Part shown: in pieces, positions 8,486 to 17,772 of the stretch
Layout: each line of letters starts with the position of its first letter
Numbering within the stretch: position 1 is the first letter of the stretch
DNA from: Rhodoferax sp.
Lineage (GTDB): Bacteria; Pseudomonadota; Gammaproteobacteria; Burkholderiales; Burkholderiaceae_C
Reading direction: 5' to 3'
DNA: 64,000 bases
Assembly (NCBI GenBank): GCA_024235935.1
Contig: JACKLL010000004.1
Span: 196,203-260,202, forward strand
The notes under the pieces: model-generated
Told to the model about the DNA's origin: nothing
Databases searched by the model: none
What the model saw: the letters and a program-made list of their open reading frames with translations, nothing else
Program-made: the position numbers and the translations under genes

Positions 8486-9106
8486 TCAGGCGTCGAGCCA
8501 CTGGCAGATCGGCTGCCACTGCTCCAGGTCCTTTTCGAAGCGTGCGGACGGCGGAACGTCGAACAGCGTCAGGCCGTGGGCTGCCAGGTGCACGTAGTTC
8601 TGCGTGTCCCGCAGGTAGGACAGCACCGGCAACCCGGTCGAATCGATGAAGGCATGCAGCTTGTCGGCCGCAATGGTGCGGGCATCGACCCGCATGCCGA
8701 CCAGCGCGATCTTGCTCTTGTCAGCATGCTTGTTGGCGGCCAGGTCGTCCAGAAAGGCCCGGGTCGCAAAGATGTCGAACACGCTGGGCTGCACCGGCAC
8801 GATAACCTTATCCGCCATCTTCATCACGTCCTTGAAGCGCCATCCGTGCAGGCCGGCCGGCGTGTCGACCACCACGTGGGTGGTGCCGCGCGGCGGCCGG
8901 GCGATCAGGTCGGCATTGATGTCCCAGGTCTGGATCGGTGCGGCAAGGGGCGGGCGCAGCCCCAGCCACAGCCGCGACGACTGCTGGCGGTCGGCGTCGC
9001 CGAGCATCACCGCATGGCCACGGGACGCGAAATATCCGGCGACGTGGGTGGCCAGCGTGGACTTGCCCACGCCGCCCTTGGGATTGGCGATAACAACGAC
9101 TGGCAT
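8486..9106 (-). CDS. ParA/MinD-family ATPase
   Basis: A 206-residue ATPase starting MPVVVIANPKGGVGKST, with the deviant Walker A motif (signature lysine in KGGVGKST) and the Walker A' region LGDADRQQSS. The GTTHVVVDTPAG stretch holds the switch II aspartate. This is the short orphan ParA type that positions cargo on the nucleoid or at the pole. There is no parB gene or obvious parS site nearby, and the neighbours (MaoC, Kef antiporter) give no hint of its cargo. It is divergent from the antiporter gene. Confidence 0.85.
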   Translation of the reverse strand: MPVVVIANPKGGVGKSTLATHVAGYFASRGHAVMLGDADRQQSSRLWLGLRPPLAAPIQTWDINADLIARPPRGTTHVVVDTPAGLHGWRFKDVMKMADKVIVPVQPSVFDIFATRAFLDDLAANKHADKSKIALVGMRVDARTIAADKLHAFIDSTGLPVLSYLRDTQNYVHLAAHGLTLFDVPPSARFEKDLEQWQPICQWLDA

Positions 9107-9264
9107 GCGGAACCCCCGGGTCTTTTGCTTTGCGCTATGTTAGCGTCCTGCCGCAGCCATCCCGGTTCCTGCCGTGCTGCGGCGGCGCGCCTCGCCACAG
9201 CGGGGCGGTCCGTCGGCCCCAGCCCCTGTCCACCTACCGTCGCCCACACGCACCGCCCGCCGCC

Positions 9265-11106
9265 ATGGAACACACGCCCGCCTGGCTGATCAACAGCTTC
9301 ATCTACCTGAGTGCTGCCGTCATTGCCGTGCCGCTGAGCAAGGCCCTGGGCCTGGGGACCATCATCGGCTACCTGGCTGCCGGCATGGCCATCGGCCCCT
9401 GGGGGCTGGGTCTGGTGACCAACGTACAGGACATCCTGCACTTTGCCGAGTTCGGCGTGGTGCTGATGCTGTTCCTGGTCGGTCTGGAGCTCGAACCGCG
9501 CCGGCTGTGGAACCTGCGCCGACCCATCTTCGGCTGGGGCAGCCTGCAGGTGCTCGGTTGCGCAGCCGCCCTGACGGCCGCCGCCGTCGCATTCGGCGTC
9601 GAATGGCGCATCGCGCTGGTCGCCGGGCTCGGCCTGGCACTGTCCAGCACCGCCATCGCGCTGCAGGTCATGGACGACCGCAACATGCTGCCGACCAGCA
9701 GCGGACAGGCCGCTTTCGCAGTCTTGCTGTTCCAGGACGTCGCGGCCATCCCCATCCTCGCGCTGGTGCCGCTGCTCGGGGTCGGGCTGGCGAGCACCGA
9801 CCCCTCGACCAGCCACGGGCTGGAAATCGCCCGCGTTTTGTTGGTGATCGCCGCCATCGTGCTCGGAGGCCGGCTGCTGCTGCGCCCCTTGTTCCGCTGG
9901 ATTGCCCGCTCCCATACGCCCGAGATCTTCACCGCGGCCTCGCTGTTGCTGGTGGTCGGCATCGCCGCGCTGATGCAGCTGGTGGGCTTGTCGATGGCCC
10001 TGGGGGCCTTTCTCGCGGGTGTGCTGTTGGCAGAAAGCGAATACCGGCGCGAGCTGGAAACCGACATCGAGCCGTTCAAGGGCCTGCTGCTGGGCCTGTT
10101 CTTCATCGCGGTCGGAATGAGCATCGACTTTGGCGTGCTGATCGCATCGCCCGGCCAGATGGCGGCCATCGTTCTCGGATTCCTGCTGCTCAAGGGGGCC
10201 GTCATCTATGCGCTGAGCCGCGCCATGAAGCTGCCGCTGCAGGACCGCGCGGTATTCACGCTGCTGCTGGCCCAGGGCGGCGAATTCGCGTTCGTGGTGT
10301 TCCAGGCCGCCGCCGGTGCCAGCGTGTTCACGCCGCAGACCGCGTCGCTGCTCATCGGCGCCGTCACCGTGTCGATGCTGCTGTCGCCCTTGCTGCTGCT
10401 GGCGGTGGACAAATGGCTGCTGCCCCGTTTCGCGAACGGTCCCACCACCACACTGGAGGAAATTTCCGAACCGCAGGAGGCGCCGGTGCTGATCGCCGGG
10501 TTTGGTCGATACGGCCAGATCGTCACCCGGATGCTGCTGGCCGAAGGATTCCCCTGCACCGTGCTCGAACACGACTCGGACATGGTCGAAGTCGCGCGCA
10601 ATTTCGGCAACCAGGTGTTTTACGGCGACGCAACCCGGCTGGACTTGCTGCGCACCGCCGGTGCGGCCCAGGCCCGGGTGCTGGTGGTCGCGGTCGACGA
10701 CGTGGAGCAGTCGCTCAAGATCGTCGATCTGGCGCACGCGCATTTCCCCAACCTGGAGATCGTGGCACGGGCGCGCGACGTCACGCACTGGAACAAGCTG
10801 CGCGACCGCAATGTGATGCTGGTGCAGCGTGAACTGTTCGAGTCCAGTCTGCGCAGTGCACGCAGCGTGCTCGAGTTGCTCGGCCACAGCGCGCACGATG
10901 CAGATACCAGTGCCCGCCGGTTCCGAAAGCACAACCTGGAACTGTTCGAGAAGATGCACCCGCACTACCAGGACCGGGCCAAGCTGATCGCGGTGGTCAA
11001 GGAAGGTCGCCAGCAACTGGAGCAGCAGATGGCGCAGGAGCGGCTCGAGCGCAAGCGGCGGTCACCGGCCAGCCCCGAGGTGGCGCCGACGGACGCCACG
11101 CGCTGA
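9265..11106 (+). CDS. Kef-type monovalent cation:proton antiporter (CPA2)
   Basis: Inner-membrane K+ (or Na+)/H+ antiporter of the CPA2 family. The 613-residue protein has about 12 membrane helices in residues 1-395 and a cytoplasmic RCK/TrkA-N domain from about residue 407, with the nucleotide-binding motif VLIAGFGRYGQIV. The loop QDVAAIPILALVPL is typical of KefB/KefC transport domains. The C-terminal tail is basic and shows no further domain. The ATG at 9265 was chosen because residues from an earlier in-frame start do not look coding. KefB and KefC cannot be told apart here, and no KefF/KefG partner is adjacent. Confidence 0.9.
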   Translation: MEHTPAWLINSFIYLSAAVIAVPLSKALGLGTIIGYLAAGMAIGPWGLGLVTNVQDILHFAEFGVVLMLFLVGLELEPRRLWNLRRPIFGWGSLQVLGCAAALTAAAVAFGVEWRIALVAGLGLALSSTAIALQVMDDRNMLPTSSGQAAFAVLLFQDVAAIPILALVPLLGVGLASTDPSTSHGLEIARVLLVIAAIVLGGRLLLRPLFRWIARSHTPEIFTAASLLLVVGIAALMQLVGLSMALGAFLAGVLLAESEYRRELETDIEPFKGLLLGLFFIAVGMSIDFGVLIASPGQMAAIVLGFLLLKGAVIYALSRAMKLPLQDRAVFTLLLAQGGEFAFVVFQAAAGASVFTPQTASLLIGAVTVSMLLSPLLLLAVDKWLLPRFANGPTTTLEEISEPQEAPVLIAGFGRYGQIVTRMLLAEGFPCTVLEHDSDMVEVARNFGNQVFYGDATRLDLLRTAGAAQARVLVVAVDDVEQSLKIVDLAHAHFPNLEIVARARDVTHWNKLRDRNVMLVQRELFESSLRSARSVLELLGHSAHDADTSARRFRKHNLELFEKMHPHYQDRAKLIAVVKEGRQQLEQQMAQERLERKRRSPASPEVAPTDATR

Positions 11107-11154
11107 GCGCAGGTCGCGGGGCGGCCGGCATCGACATCACGCGACAATCCCCGG

Positions 11155-11793
11155 ATGCAAAGTGCACAGACCTGGGGAGAAACCGTTCGCCTGCTGGTGG
11201 AGCTCGGCGCCACCGCGGCCTTCGCCCTGTCCGGCGTGATGGAGGCCGCACGCAAGCGGCTCGACGCGGTTGGCGTCTGCGTGGTGGGGTTTCTGGCCGC
11301 GTTCGGCGGCGGAACGCTGCGCGACCTGTTGCTGGATCGGCGGCCTTTTTTCTGGGTTCAGCATGTCGAGGTCCTGTGGGCCGTGATGGCCCTGTGCGTG
11401 CTGGCCATGCTGTTCCTGCGCCAGCGCCATTTCCGTCTGACCGAGCGCGCCATCCAGTGGCCCGACGCGCTGGGGCTGGGCCTGTTCGCCGCCACCGGCG
11501 TGCACCAGGCGCTGCTGCTGCAGATGCCGGCGCTGGTCGCGGTGCTGATGGGGCTGATCACCGGCGTATTCGGCGGCGTCCTGCGCGACATGGTCTGCAA
11601 CGAGATTCCCAGCGCCTTTGCGGACCACCGCCCGTATGCCGTCTGCGCCTTCGTCGGTGGCTGGGTCTACGTGGGGATGTGGCAGGCGCAGGCGCCCGGC
11701 TGGCTGGCGCTGGTCGCCTGCGTGGGCATCACCGCCGGGCTGCGCGCACTGGCACTTTGGCGCAACTGGCAGCTGCCGCCCTGGCGGGTCTGA
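11155..11793 (+). CDS. TRIC (UPF0126) family cation channel
   Basis: A 212-residue membrane protein of the trimeric intracellular cation channel family (bacterial YicG/UPF0126). It has seven predicted helices arranged as two three-helix repeats. Each repeat carries the kinked-helix glycine motif: GGGTLRDLLLDRRP in the first half and GGVLRDMVCNEIP in the second. Bacterial members conduct K+ or Na+ and form trimers. It follows the Kef-type antiporter on the same strand, 48 bases later, which suggests a shared ion-homeostasis theme but not proof of an operon. Confidence 0.9.
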   Translation: MQSAQTWGETVRLLVELGATAAFALSGVMEAARKRLDAVGVCVVGFLAAFGGGTLRDLLLDRRPFFWVQHVEVLWAVMALCVLAMLFLRQRHFRLTERAIQWPDALGLGLFAATGVHQALLLQMPALVAVLMGLITGVFGGVLRDMVCNEIPSAFADHRPYAVCAFVGGWVYVGMWQAQAPGWLALVACVGITAGLRALALWRNWQLPPWRV

Positions 11794-11894
11794 AAGGCGC
11801 GCCGGCAAGCCGCCGGGAGCGTCCGGGACCAGGCCCGGCACAAGGCCCGGTGCCAGTGGGGGGATGGCGCGGCGCACCGATAATTGCCCCTGCC

Positions 11895-12332
11895 ATGCTG
11901 ATTCAACCCTCCCAAGCCGATGTCCGCCGTTTTTTCTGCGGGGTCTATGCCAAGGCCCGTGCCGGCCAGCCGATGGAGGCCATCGAGACACTGGCCAGCG
12001 GCTGGATCGACGAGCACCCCGAATACCACGCCGAACTGGCCAACGTCGACGCCGCGCTGCGCAGCATGGCGCAGGTGTCGGACGCCGGCGACAGCCCGTT
12101 CCTGCACCTGTCCATGCACCTGTCGATCAGCGAGCAATGCTCGATCGACCAGCCACGCGGCATCCGGCAGGCGGTCGAGTTGCTGTCGCACCGGCGCAAC
12201 TCGCTGCACCAGGCCCACCACGCGGCGATGGACTGCCTCGGAAAAATGATCTGGGAGAGCCAGCGGGCAGGACGCCCGCCGGATGGCGAAGCCTATATCG
12301 CCTGCGTGCAGCGCCACGCCACCCGCGACTGA
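11895..12332 (+). CDS. DUF1841 family protein
   Basis: A 145-residue soluble protein of the DUF1841 family, widespread in Beta- and Gammaproteobacteria and without assigned function. Conserved features seen are the start with RRFFCGVYAK, the block HPEYHAEL, and HLSMHLSISEQ in the middle. The start at 11895 is the first ATG that gives the family N-terminus inside a longer open frame. It converges on the cytochrome c4 gene; a strong hairpin separates them. Confidence 0.85.
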   Translation: MLIQPSQADVRRFFCGVYAKARAGQPMEAIETLASGWIDEHPEYHAELANVDAALRSMAQVSDAGDSPFLHLSMHLSISEQCSIDQPRGIRQAVELLSHRRNSLHQAHHAAMDCLGKMIWESQRAGRPPDGEAYIACVQRHATRD

Positions 12333-12335
12333 GAA

Positions 12336-12355
12336 GCCGGCGCCTGGGCGCCGGC
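12336..12355. terminator. Bidirectional hairpin between DUF1841 and cytochrome c4
   Basis: A perfect inverted repeat with 9-base arms (GCCGGCGCC and GGCGCCGGC) separated by two bases, placed exactly between two convergent stop codons. It lacks a long T-run but is the only strong hairpin in the gap, so it probably ends both transcripts. Confidence 0.55.
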
Positions 12356-12365
12356 AAAGGCCTGG

Positions 12366-13022
12366 TTACTTGAATTCGTGCTGCGGCACGGTCTGCAGGT
12401 CGCCCGGCAGCGAATGCAGGTAATTGGCCAGTGTCTTGAGTTCGTTGTTGGAGAACTGCTTGGCAATGCCGGCCATGATGCCGTTGGAGCGACCCCAGGT
12501 TGTATGGCCTTCGGCCTTGTAGGACTTCAGGGCCACAAACAGGTAGTCGGCATATTGCCCCGCCACCTTGGGATAGGAAGGATCGATGGGCTTGTTGAAG
12601 TTGTCGCCGTGGCAGGCGACACAGCCGCCCTTGGCGACCAGTTCGGCGGCCTTGGCATTGGCGGGCGCCGCTGCCGGTGCCGCGCCAGGCTGGGCGCTGC
12701 CCGCATAGTAGGCCGACACATCGGCGATGTCCTGGTCGTTCAGGCCCTCGGCGATGCCGCGCATCGACGGGTGCTTGCGCTCGCCCTTCTGGTAGGCGTG
12801 CAGCGCGGCGGCGATGTACTTCTCGCCCTGACCAGAGATCATCGGCACCTTGTAGACTTCAGGAAAACTGGCTTGGTAGCCCTTGATGCCGTGGCAGCCG
12901 ATGCACATGGCAATCTTGCCCGCACCGGCCTTGGCGTCGCCCTTGACCTCCTGGGCACTCGCCGACAACGCGGTCACCGAAGCGACAAACACCACAACCA
13001 GGGACGACAACAACTTGTTCAT
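12366..13022 (-). CDS. Diheme cytochrome c4
   Basis: Periplasmic electron carrier that passes electrons from the bc1 complex to terminal oxidases. The 218-residue precursor has a signal peptide (cleavage after ASA, about residue 23) and two cytochrome c domains with heme motifs CIGCH (residues 40-44) and CVACH (134-138). Methionine ligands are likely in KVPMISGQ and NGIMAGIA. Its presence with the aa3 oxidase in the same window fits an aerobic respiratory chain. It is a one-gene transcription unit. Confidence 0.93.
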   Translation of the reverse strand: MNKLLSSLVVVFVASVTALSASAQEVKGDAKAGAGKIAMCIGCHGIKGYQASFPEVYKVPMISGQGEKYIAAALHAYQKGERKHPSMRGIAEGLNDQDIADVSAYYAGSAQPGAAPAAAPANAKAAELVAKGGCVACHGDNFNKPIDPSYPKVAGQYADYLFVALKSYKAEGHTTWGRSNGIMAGIAKQFSNNELKTLANYLHSLPGDLQTVPQHEFK

Positions 13023-13131
13023 TTTGCGCAGACAATCAAAGATGGGCCGGGGAATCTCAAACCGAGCAGATTATATCGGCCATGTTTTCACCCCCGTCTT
13101 CGACCTCCCCTAGCCACACCGACCCTGCACC

Positions 13132-13974
<843 letters not shown>

Positions 13975-14000
13975 GCCGCGCGGCCGTCCGGGAGCACACC

Positions 14001-14600
14001 ATGCCATTCGTAGAACCCGTCGAGCTGCGTGATCGAGGTATCGAGCTGGTCCCGCTGGGACTCGAGCATGAAGAAGGCCTGCGCGCGGCAGCCAGCGACG
14101 GCGAATTGTGGAATCTGCGCATCACCTCGGTGCCGGAGCCGGCGCAGACCCGACGCTACATCGAGGATGCGCTGCAGATGCGCGCCGATGGCAACCGTTT
14201 CGCCTTTGCCGTGCGGGATTGCGCCACCGGCACCGTGCTGGGTTCGAGCAGCTACCACGACATCCTGCCCGCCGTGAAGCGGGTCGAGATCGGCTACACC
14301 TGGTACGGCAAGTCCAGCCAGCGCACCCACGTCAACACCACCTGCAAGCTGCTGCTGATGGGCCACGCCTTCGACACGCTGGGTTGCCACGTGGTGGGCT
14401 GGCGCACCGACAACTTCAACTTTGCGTCGCAGCGCGCGATCGAACGCCTGGGTGCAAAGAAGGACGGCGTGATCCGGGGCCACGCCCTGCGCCGTGACGG
14501 CACCATCCGCGATACCGTGATGTATAGCCTGCGTTCGGGCGAATGGCCCGAAGCCAGGGCCCATCTGATGTACCTGCGGGACCGGCCGCGGGACCGCTGA
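14001..14600 (+). CDS. GNAT family N-acetyltransferase
   Basis: A 199-residue acetyltransferase of the RimJ/RimL-like GNAT group, which transfers acetyl from acetyl-CoA to an amine. Motifs seen are VEIGYTWYGKSSQRTHVNT, the middle region typical of this subgroup, and VGWRTDNFNFASQRAIERLG near the C terminus. The start has a GGGAG ribosome-binding site. It sits between the MoxR ATPase and its vWA partner, so it may be co-transcribed with them, although its substrate is unknown. Confidence 0.88.
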   Translation: MPFVEPVELRDRGIELVPLGLEHEEGLRAAASDGELWNLRITSVPEPAQTRRYIEDALQMRADGNRFAFAVRDCATGTVLGSSSYHDILPAVKRVEIGYTWYGKSSQRTHVNTTCKLLLMGHAFDTLGCHVVGWRTDNFNFASQRAIERLGAKKDGVIRGHALRRDGTIRDTVMYSLRSGEWPEARAHLMYLRDRPRDR

Positions 14601-14667
14601 TGGCCGGCTCCGGCGGCCCTGGCGACGGCACCCGCCGCAGGGGAGCAGACCGGCAATGGAGTGAAAC

Positions 14668-15882
14668 ATGCTGATCGACTTTTTCTACACCCTGCGTTCG
14701 GCCAAGCTGCCGGTTTCGGTCAAGGAATACCTGACCCTGCTCGAGGCGCTCAAGGAAGGCGTCGTGGGGCCGAACACGGCGCAGGACGACGGTGATGGCC
14801 CTGCGGTGGGGTACAAGATCGACGACTTCTACTACCTCAGCCGTACGACGCTGGTGAAGGACGAGAAGCACTATGACAAGTTCGACCGCGCCTTCTCCGC
14901 CTATTTCAAGGGCGTGGAAATGCTGGCCGATTTCACGCGCGACATCCCGCTGGAGTGGCTGCGCAAGAACCTCGAACTCAACCTGAGCCCGGAGGAGAAG
15001 GCCAAGATCGAGAAAATGGGCTGGGACGAGCTCATGGAAACGCTCAAGAAGCGCTTCGAGGAGCAGAAGGAGCGCCACGAAGGCGGCAACCGCATGATCG
15101 GCACCGGTGGCACCTCGCCCTTCGGCGCCAATGGCTTCAACCCGCAGGGCATCCGCATCGGCCAGGAGAAGAGCCGCAACCGCAGTGCCGTCAAGGTCTG
15201 GGACCAGCGCGCCTACAAGGACTACGACGATACCCAGGAGCTGGGCACGCGCAACATCAAGGTGGCGCTGCGCAGGCTGCGCAAGTTCGCCCGCGAAGGG
15301 CACGAAGAAGAACTCGACCTGGACGACACCATCCGCTCCACTGCCGCCAACGCCGGCTGGCTGGACATCAAGATGGTACCGGAGCGCCACAACAACGTGA
15401 AGGTGCTGCTGCTGATGGACGTCGGCGGCACCATGGACGAACACATCGCGCGGGTGGAGGAAATGTTCTCGGCCACCAAGACCGAGTTCAAGCACATGGA
15501 GTTCTATTACTTCCACAACTGCGTCTACGACTTCATGTGGAAGAACAATCGCCGGCGTTTCAGCGAGAAGTTCGCCACCTGGGACATCATCCGCAAGTAC
15601 AACAAGGACTACAAGCTGATCTTCATTGGCGACGCGACGATGAGCCCCTACGAGATCCTGCAGCCGGGCGGCAGTGTCGAGTACAACAACGAGGAAGCCG
15701 GCGCCGAATGGTTGCAGCGCCTCACCAGCGCGTTTCCGAAATTCGTCTGGATCAATCCCGAGCCGCAGGGCGTCTGGCAATACCGCCAGAGCATCAGCGT
15801 GGTGCAGCAGCTGATGAGCCACCGCATGTATCCCCTCACCATCAAGGGTCTGGAAGAAGCCATGCGCCTGCTGTCAAAATAG
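14668..15882 (+). CDS. CoxE-like von Willebrand A domain protein
   Basis: A 404-residue protein with a helical N-terminal part and a C-terminal vWA domain (from about residue 240). The metal-ion-dependent adhesion site reads LLMDVGGTMDE, so the canonical DxSxS is replaced by DxGGT, as is common in this CoxE-like family. It is the expected partner of the MoxR ATPase at 13132. Such pairs load or remodel metalloenzymes and other complexes; the client is not evident here. It ends 3 bases before tamA. Confidence 0.88.
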   Translation: MLIDFFYTLRSAKLPVSVKEYLTLLEALKEGVVGPNTAQDDGDGPAVGYKIDDFYYLSRTTLVKDEKHYDKFDRAFSAYFKGVEMLADFTRDIPLEWLRKNLELNLSPEEKAKIEKMGWDELMETLKKRFEEQKERHEGGNRMIGTGGTSPFGANGFNPQGIRIGQEKSRNRSAVKVWDQRAYKDYDDTQELGTRNIKVALRRLRKFAREGHEEELDLDDTIRSTAANAGWLDIKMVPERHNNVKVLLLMDVGGTMDEHIARVEEMFSATKTEFKHMEFYYFHNCVYDFMWKNNRRRFSEKFATWDIIRKYNKDYKLIFIGDATMSPYEILQPGGSVEYNNEEAGAEWLQRLTSAFPKFVWINPEPQGVWQYRQSISVVQQLMSHRMYPLTIKGLEEAMRLLSK

Positions 15883-15885
15883 GGC

Positions 15886-17772
15886 ATGAGCAAGCCATGG
15901 GGTCGCGCGCTGCTGCGTGCCTGGGCACTAGTTGCCTGCGCCATTTGCGCCAGCGGTCCTGTGCAGGCACAGCCAGCCGCTGTTGCAACCGCGCCCGAAG
16001 CGGCCGCCAGCGCAGCCAGCGAAATCGCGAATGCCATGGCCTTCGCGGTCGAGGTCGAGGCCCCGAAGGCCATACAGGCCTACCTGCTGCGCCATCTTGA
16101 CCTGATGCGCTACCGCGCCCTGCCCGACCTCGACGACACCGAACTGGAACGGCTGCAGATTGCCGCCGAGCGCAACACGCGCGATCTTCTGGGAACGCTG
16201 GGCTATTTCTCGCCGGTGATCGAGATCACCCGCAGTGGCGTGGCTGGCGAGCCGGGTGGTGCGCAGCGCACCGTACGCATCGACGTGCAGCCCGGCCCCC
16301 CCACCATGGTCACCGAAGCGGCGCTTGGCTTCAGCGGCGCCATCGCCGAAGACCTGCAGGCGGCCGGGCAGCGCGCGGAAATCTCACGGCGCTGGACGCT
16401 GCCGGCGGGCAAAACCTTTACCCAGGAAGGCTGGGACGATGCCAAGACCCAGGCCTTGCGCCAGCTGGCGGCACGTCGCTATCCGATGGGACGTATTGCG
16501 GCGAGCCGGGCCGAGATCGACCCCCAGGAAAACACCGCCCGGCTGGGCGTGACGCTCGACTCCGGTCCGCTGTACCGCTTCGGGGAACTGAAGATTTCAG
16601 GACTGGCGCGCTACGACCCTGAACTGGTGGAGCGCATCGCCCGCCTGAAGCCCGGCACTGAATATGACCAAACCAGCCTGCTCGAGGCCCAGCAGCGGCT
16701 GCAGGACAGCGGCTATTTCAATTCGGTGGTGATGGAACTCGATCCATCCGCAGACCCCCAGTCGGCACCCGTGCTGGTCACGGTGCGCGAGGCGGTGCGC
16801 AACCGCCTGCAACTGGGGGTGGGCGTCAGCACCGACAGCGGACTGCGCCTGTCGGCCGAGCACACGAACCTGCAACTGCCACTGATCGGCTGGCGCGCCG
16901 ACTCCAAGCTGCTGCTTGACGGCGACACCCGCTCGATCGAGAGCGAATTGCTGTCGCAGCCGGACGACGGCAACTGGCGCTGGTCGGTGCTCGGACGGCT
17001 CAAGAACGAGGACGTGGCCAGCGTCAAGGTCCGCAGCCAGATGCTGCGCGCGGGACGCCTGCAGCAGGGTGAGCGCATCGACCGCAACTACTACCTGCAA
17101 TACGACCGGGCCACCACCACGGCGACCGGCCTGAACGAAACCGCACAGGCGATCAGCGCCAACTATGCCTGGACGCAGCGCAGCTTCGACCGACTGCCCT
17201 ATCCGACCGGCGGATACGGGCTGGGCGTGGAACTCGGCGGCGGCCTGACGCTGGGCAGCCAGCGCGACCCGTTCTTTCGCACCCGGCTGAACTGGCTCGG
17301 CATCTGGTCGCTGGACCGCTCCAGTGATGCGGACAAGGCCGCATCCACGGCCCGCGCCGGACGGATTGCCCTGCGCCTTCAGGCCGGTGCCGTGCTCGCC
17401 AAGGACAGCGCCGATATCCCGAGCACACAGCTGTTTCTGGCCGGTGGCGATGCCAGTGTGCGAGGCTATGGCTACCAGAGCATCGGCGCCACCGAGGCCA
17501 ACGGCGTGGTGGCGCCCGGGCGCTATCTGGCGGTTGCCAGCGTGGAGTGGCAACGTCCGATCCTCGTGGATGGCCTGCCCAGCCCCTGGGAGAGCACCGT
17601 CTTCATCGACGCAGGCTCGGTCGCCGACAAGACGTCGCAGTTCAAGGTCAAGGTCGGCATCGGTGCCGGCGTGCGCTACCGAAGCCCGGTCGGCCCCTTG
17701 CAGCTCGACCTGGCCTACGGCGTGGACAAGAAGGCCTTGCGCCTGCACCTGAGCGTGGGATTCACCTTCTGA
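15886..17772 (+). CDS. tamA: Autotransporter assembly factor TamA (Omp85 family)
   Basis: Outer-membrane subunit of the translocation and assembly module. The 628-residue precursor has a signal peptide (about residues 1-27), POTRA-like repeats (about 60-300, e.g. LYRFGELKISGLARYDPE) and a C-terminal 16-strand barrel ending LHLSVGFTF with a terminal phenylalanine. The barrel contains the Omp85 lid-lock type motif VRGYGYQSIG. It overlaps tamB by one base (TGATG), so translation is coupled. Confidence 0.93.
   Translation: MSKPWGRALLRAWALVACAICASGPVQAQPAAVATAPEAAASAASEIANAMAFAVEVEAPKAIQAYLLRHLDLMRYRALPDLDDTELERLQIAAERNTRDLLGTLGYFSPVIEITRSGVAGEPGGAQRTVRIDVQPGPPTMVTEAALGFSGAIAEDLQAAGQRAEISRRWTLPAGKTFTQEGWDDAKTQALRQLAARRYPMGRIAASRAEIDPQENTARLGVTLDSGPLYRFGELKISGLARYDPELVERIARLKPGTEYDQTSLLEAQQRLQDSGYFNSVVMELDPSADPQSAPVLVTVREAVRNRLQLGVGVSTDSGLRLSAEHTNLQLPLIGWRADSKLLLDGDTRSIESELLSQPDDGNWRWSVLGRLKNEDVASVKVRSQMLRAGRLQQGERIDRNYYLQYDRATTTATGLNETAQAISANYAWTQRSFDRLPYPTGGYGLGVELGGGLTLGSQRDPFFRTRLNWLGIWSLDRSSDADKAASTARAGRIALRLQAGAVLAKDSADIPSTQLFLAGGDASVRGYGYQSIGATEANGVVAPGRYLAVASVEWQRPILVDGLPSPWESTVFIDAGSVADKTSQFKVKVGIGAGVRYRSPVGPLQLDLAYGVDKKALRLHLSVGFTF

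Noticed and set aside
9007..11016. 669-codon open frame antisense to the Kef-type antiporter
   Set aside because: It is a shadow of the real gene in GC-rich DNA: composition is Gln/His/Arg-rich, with no domain or ribosome-binding site.
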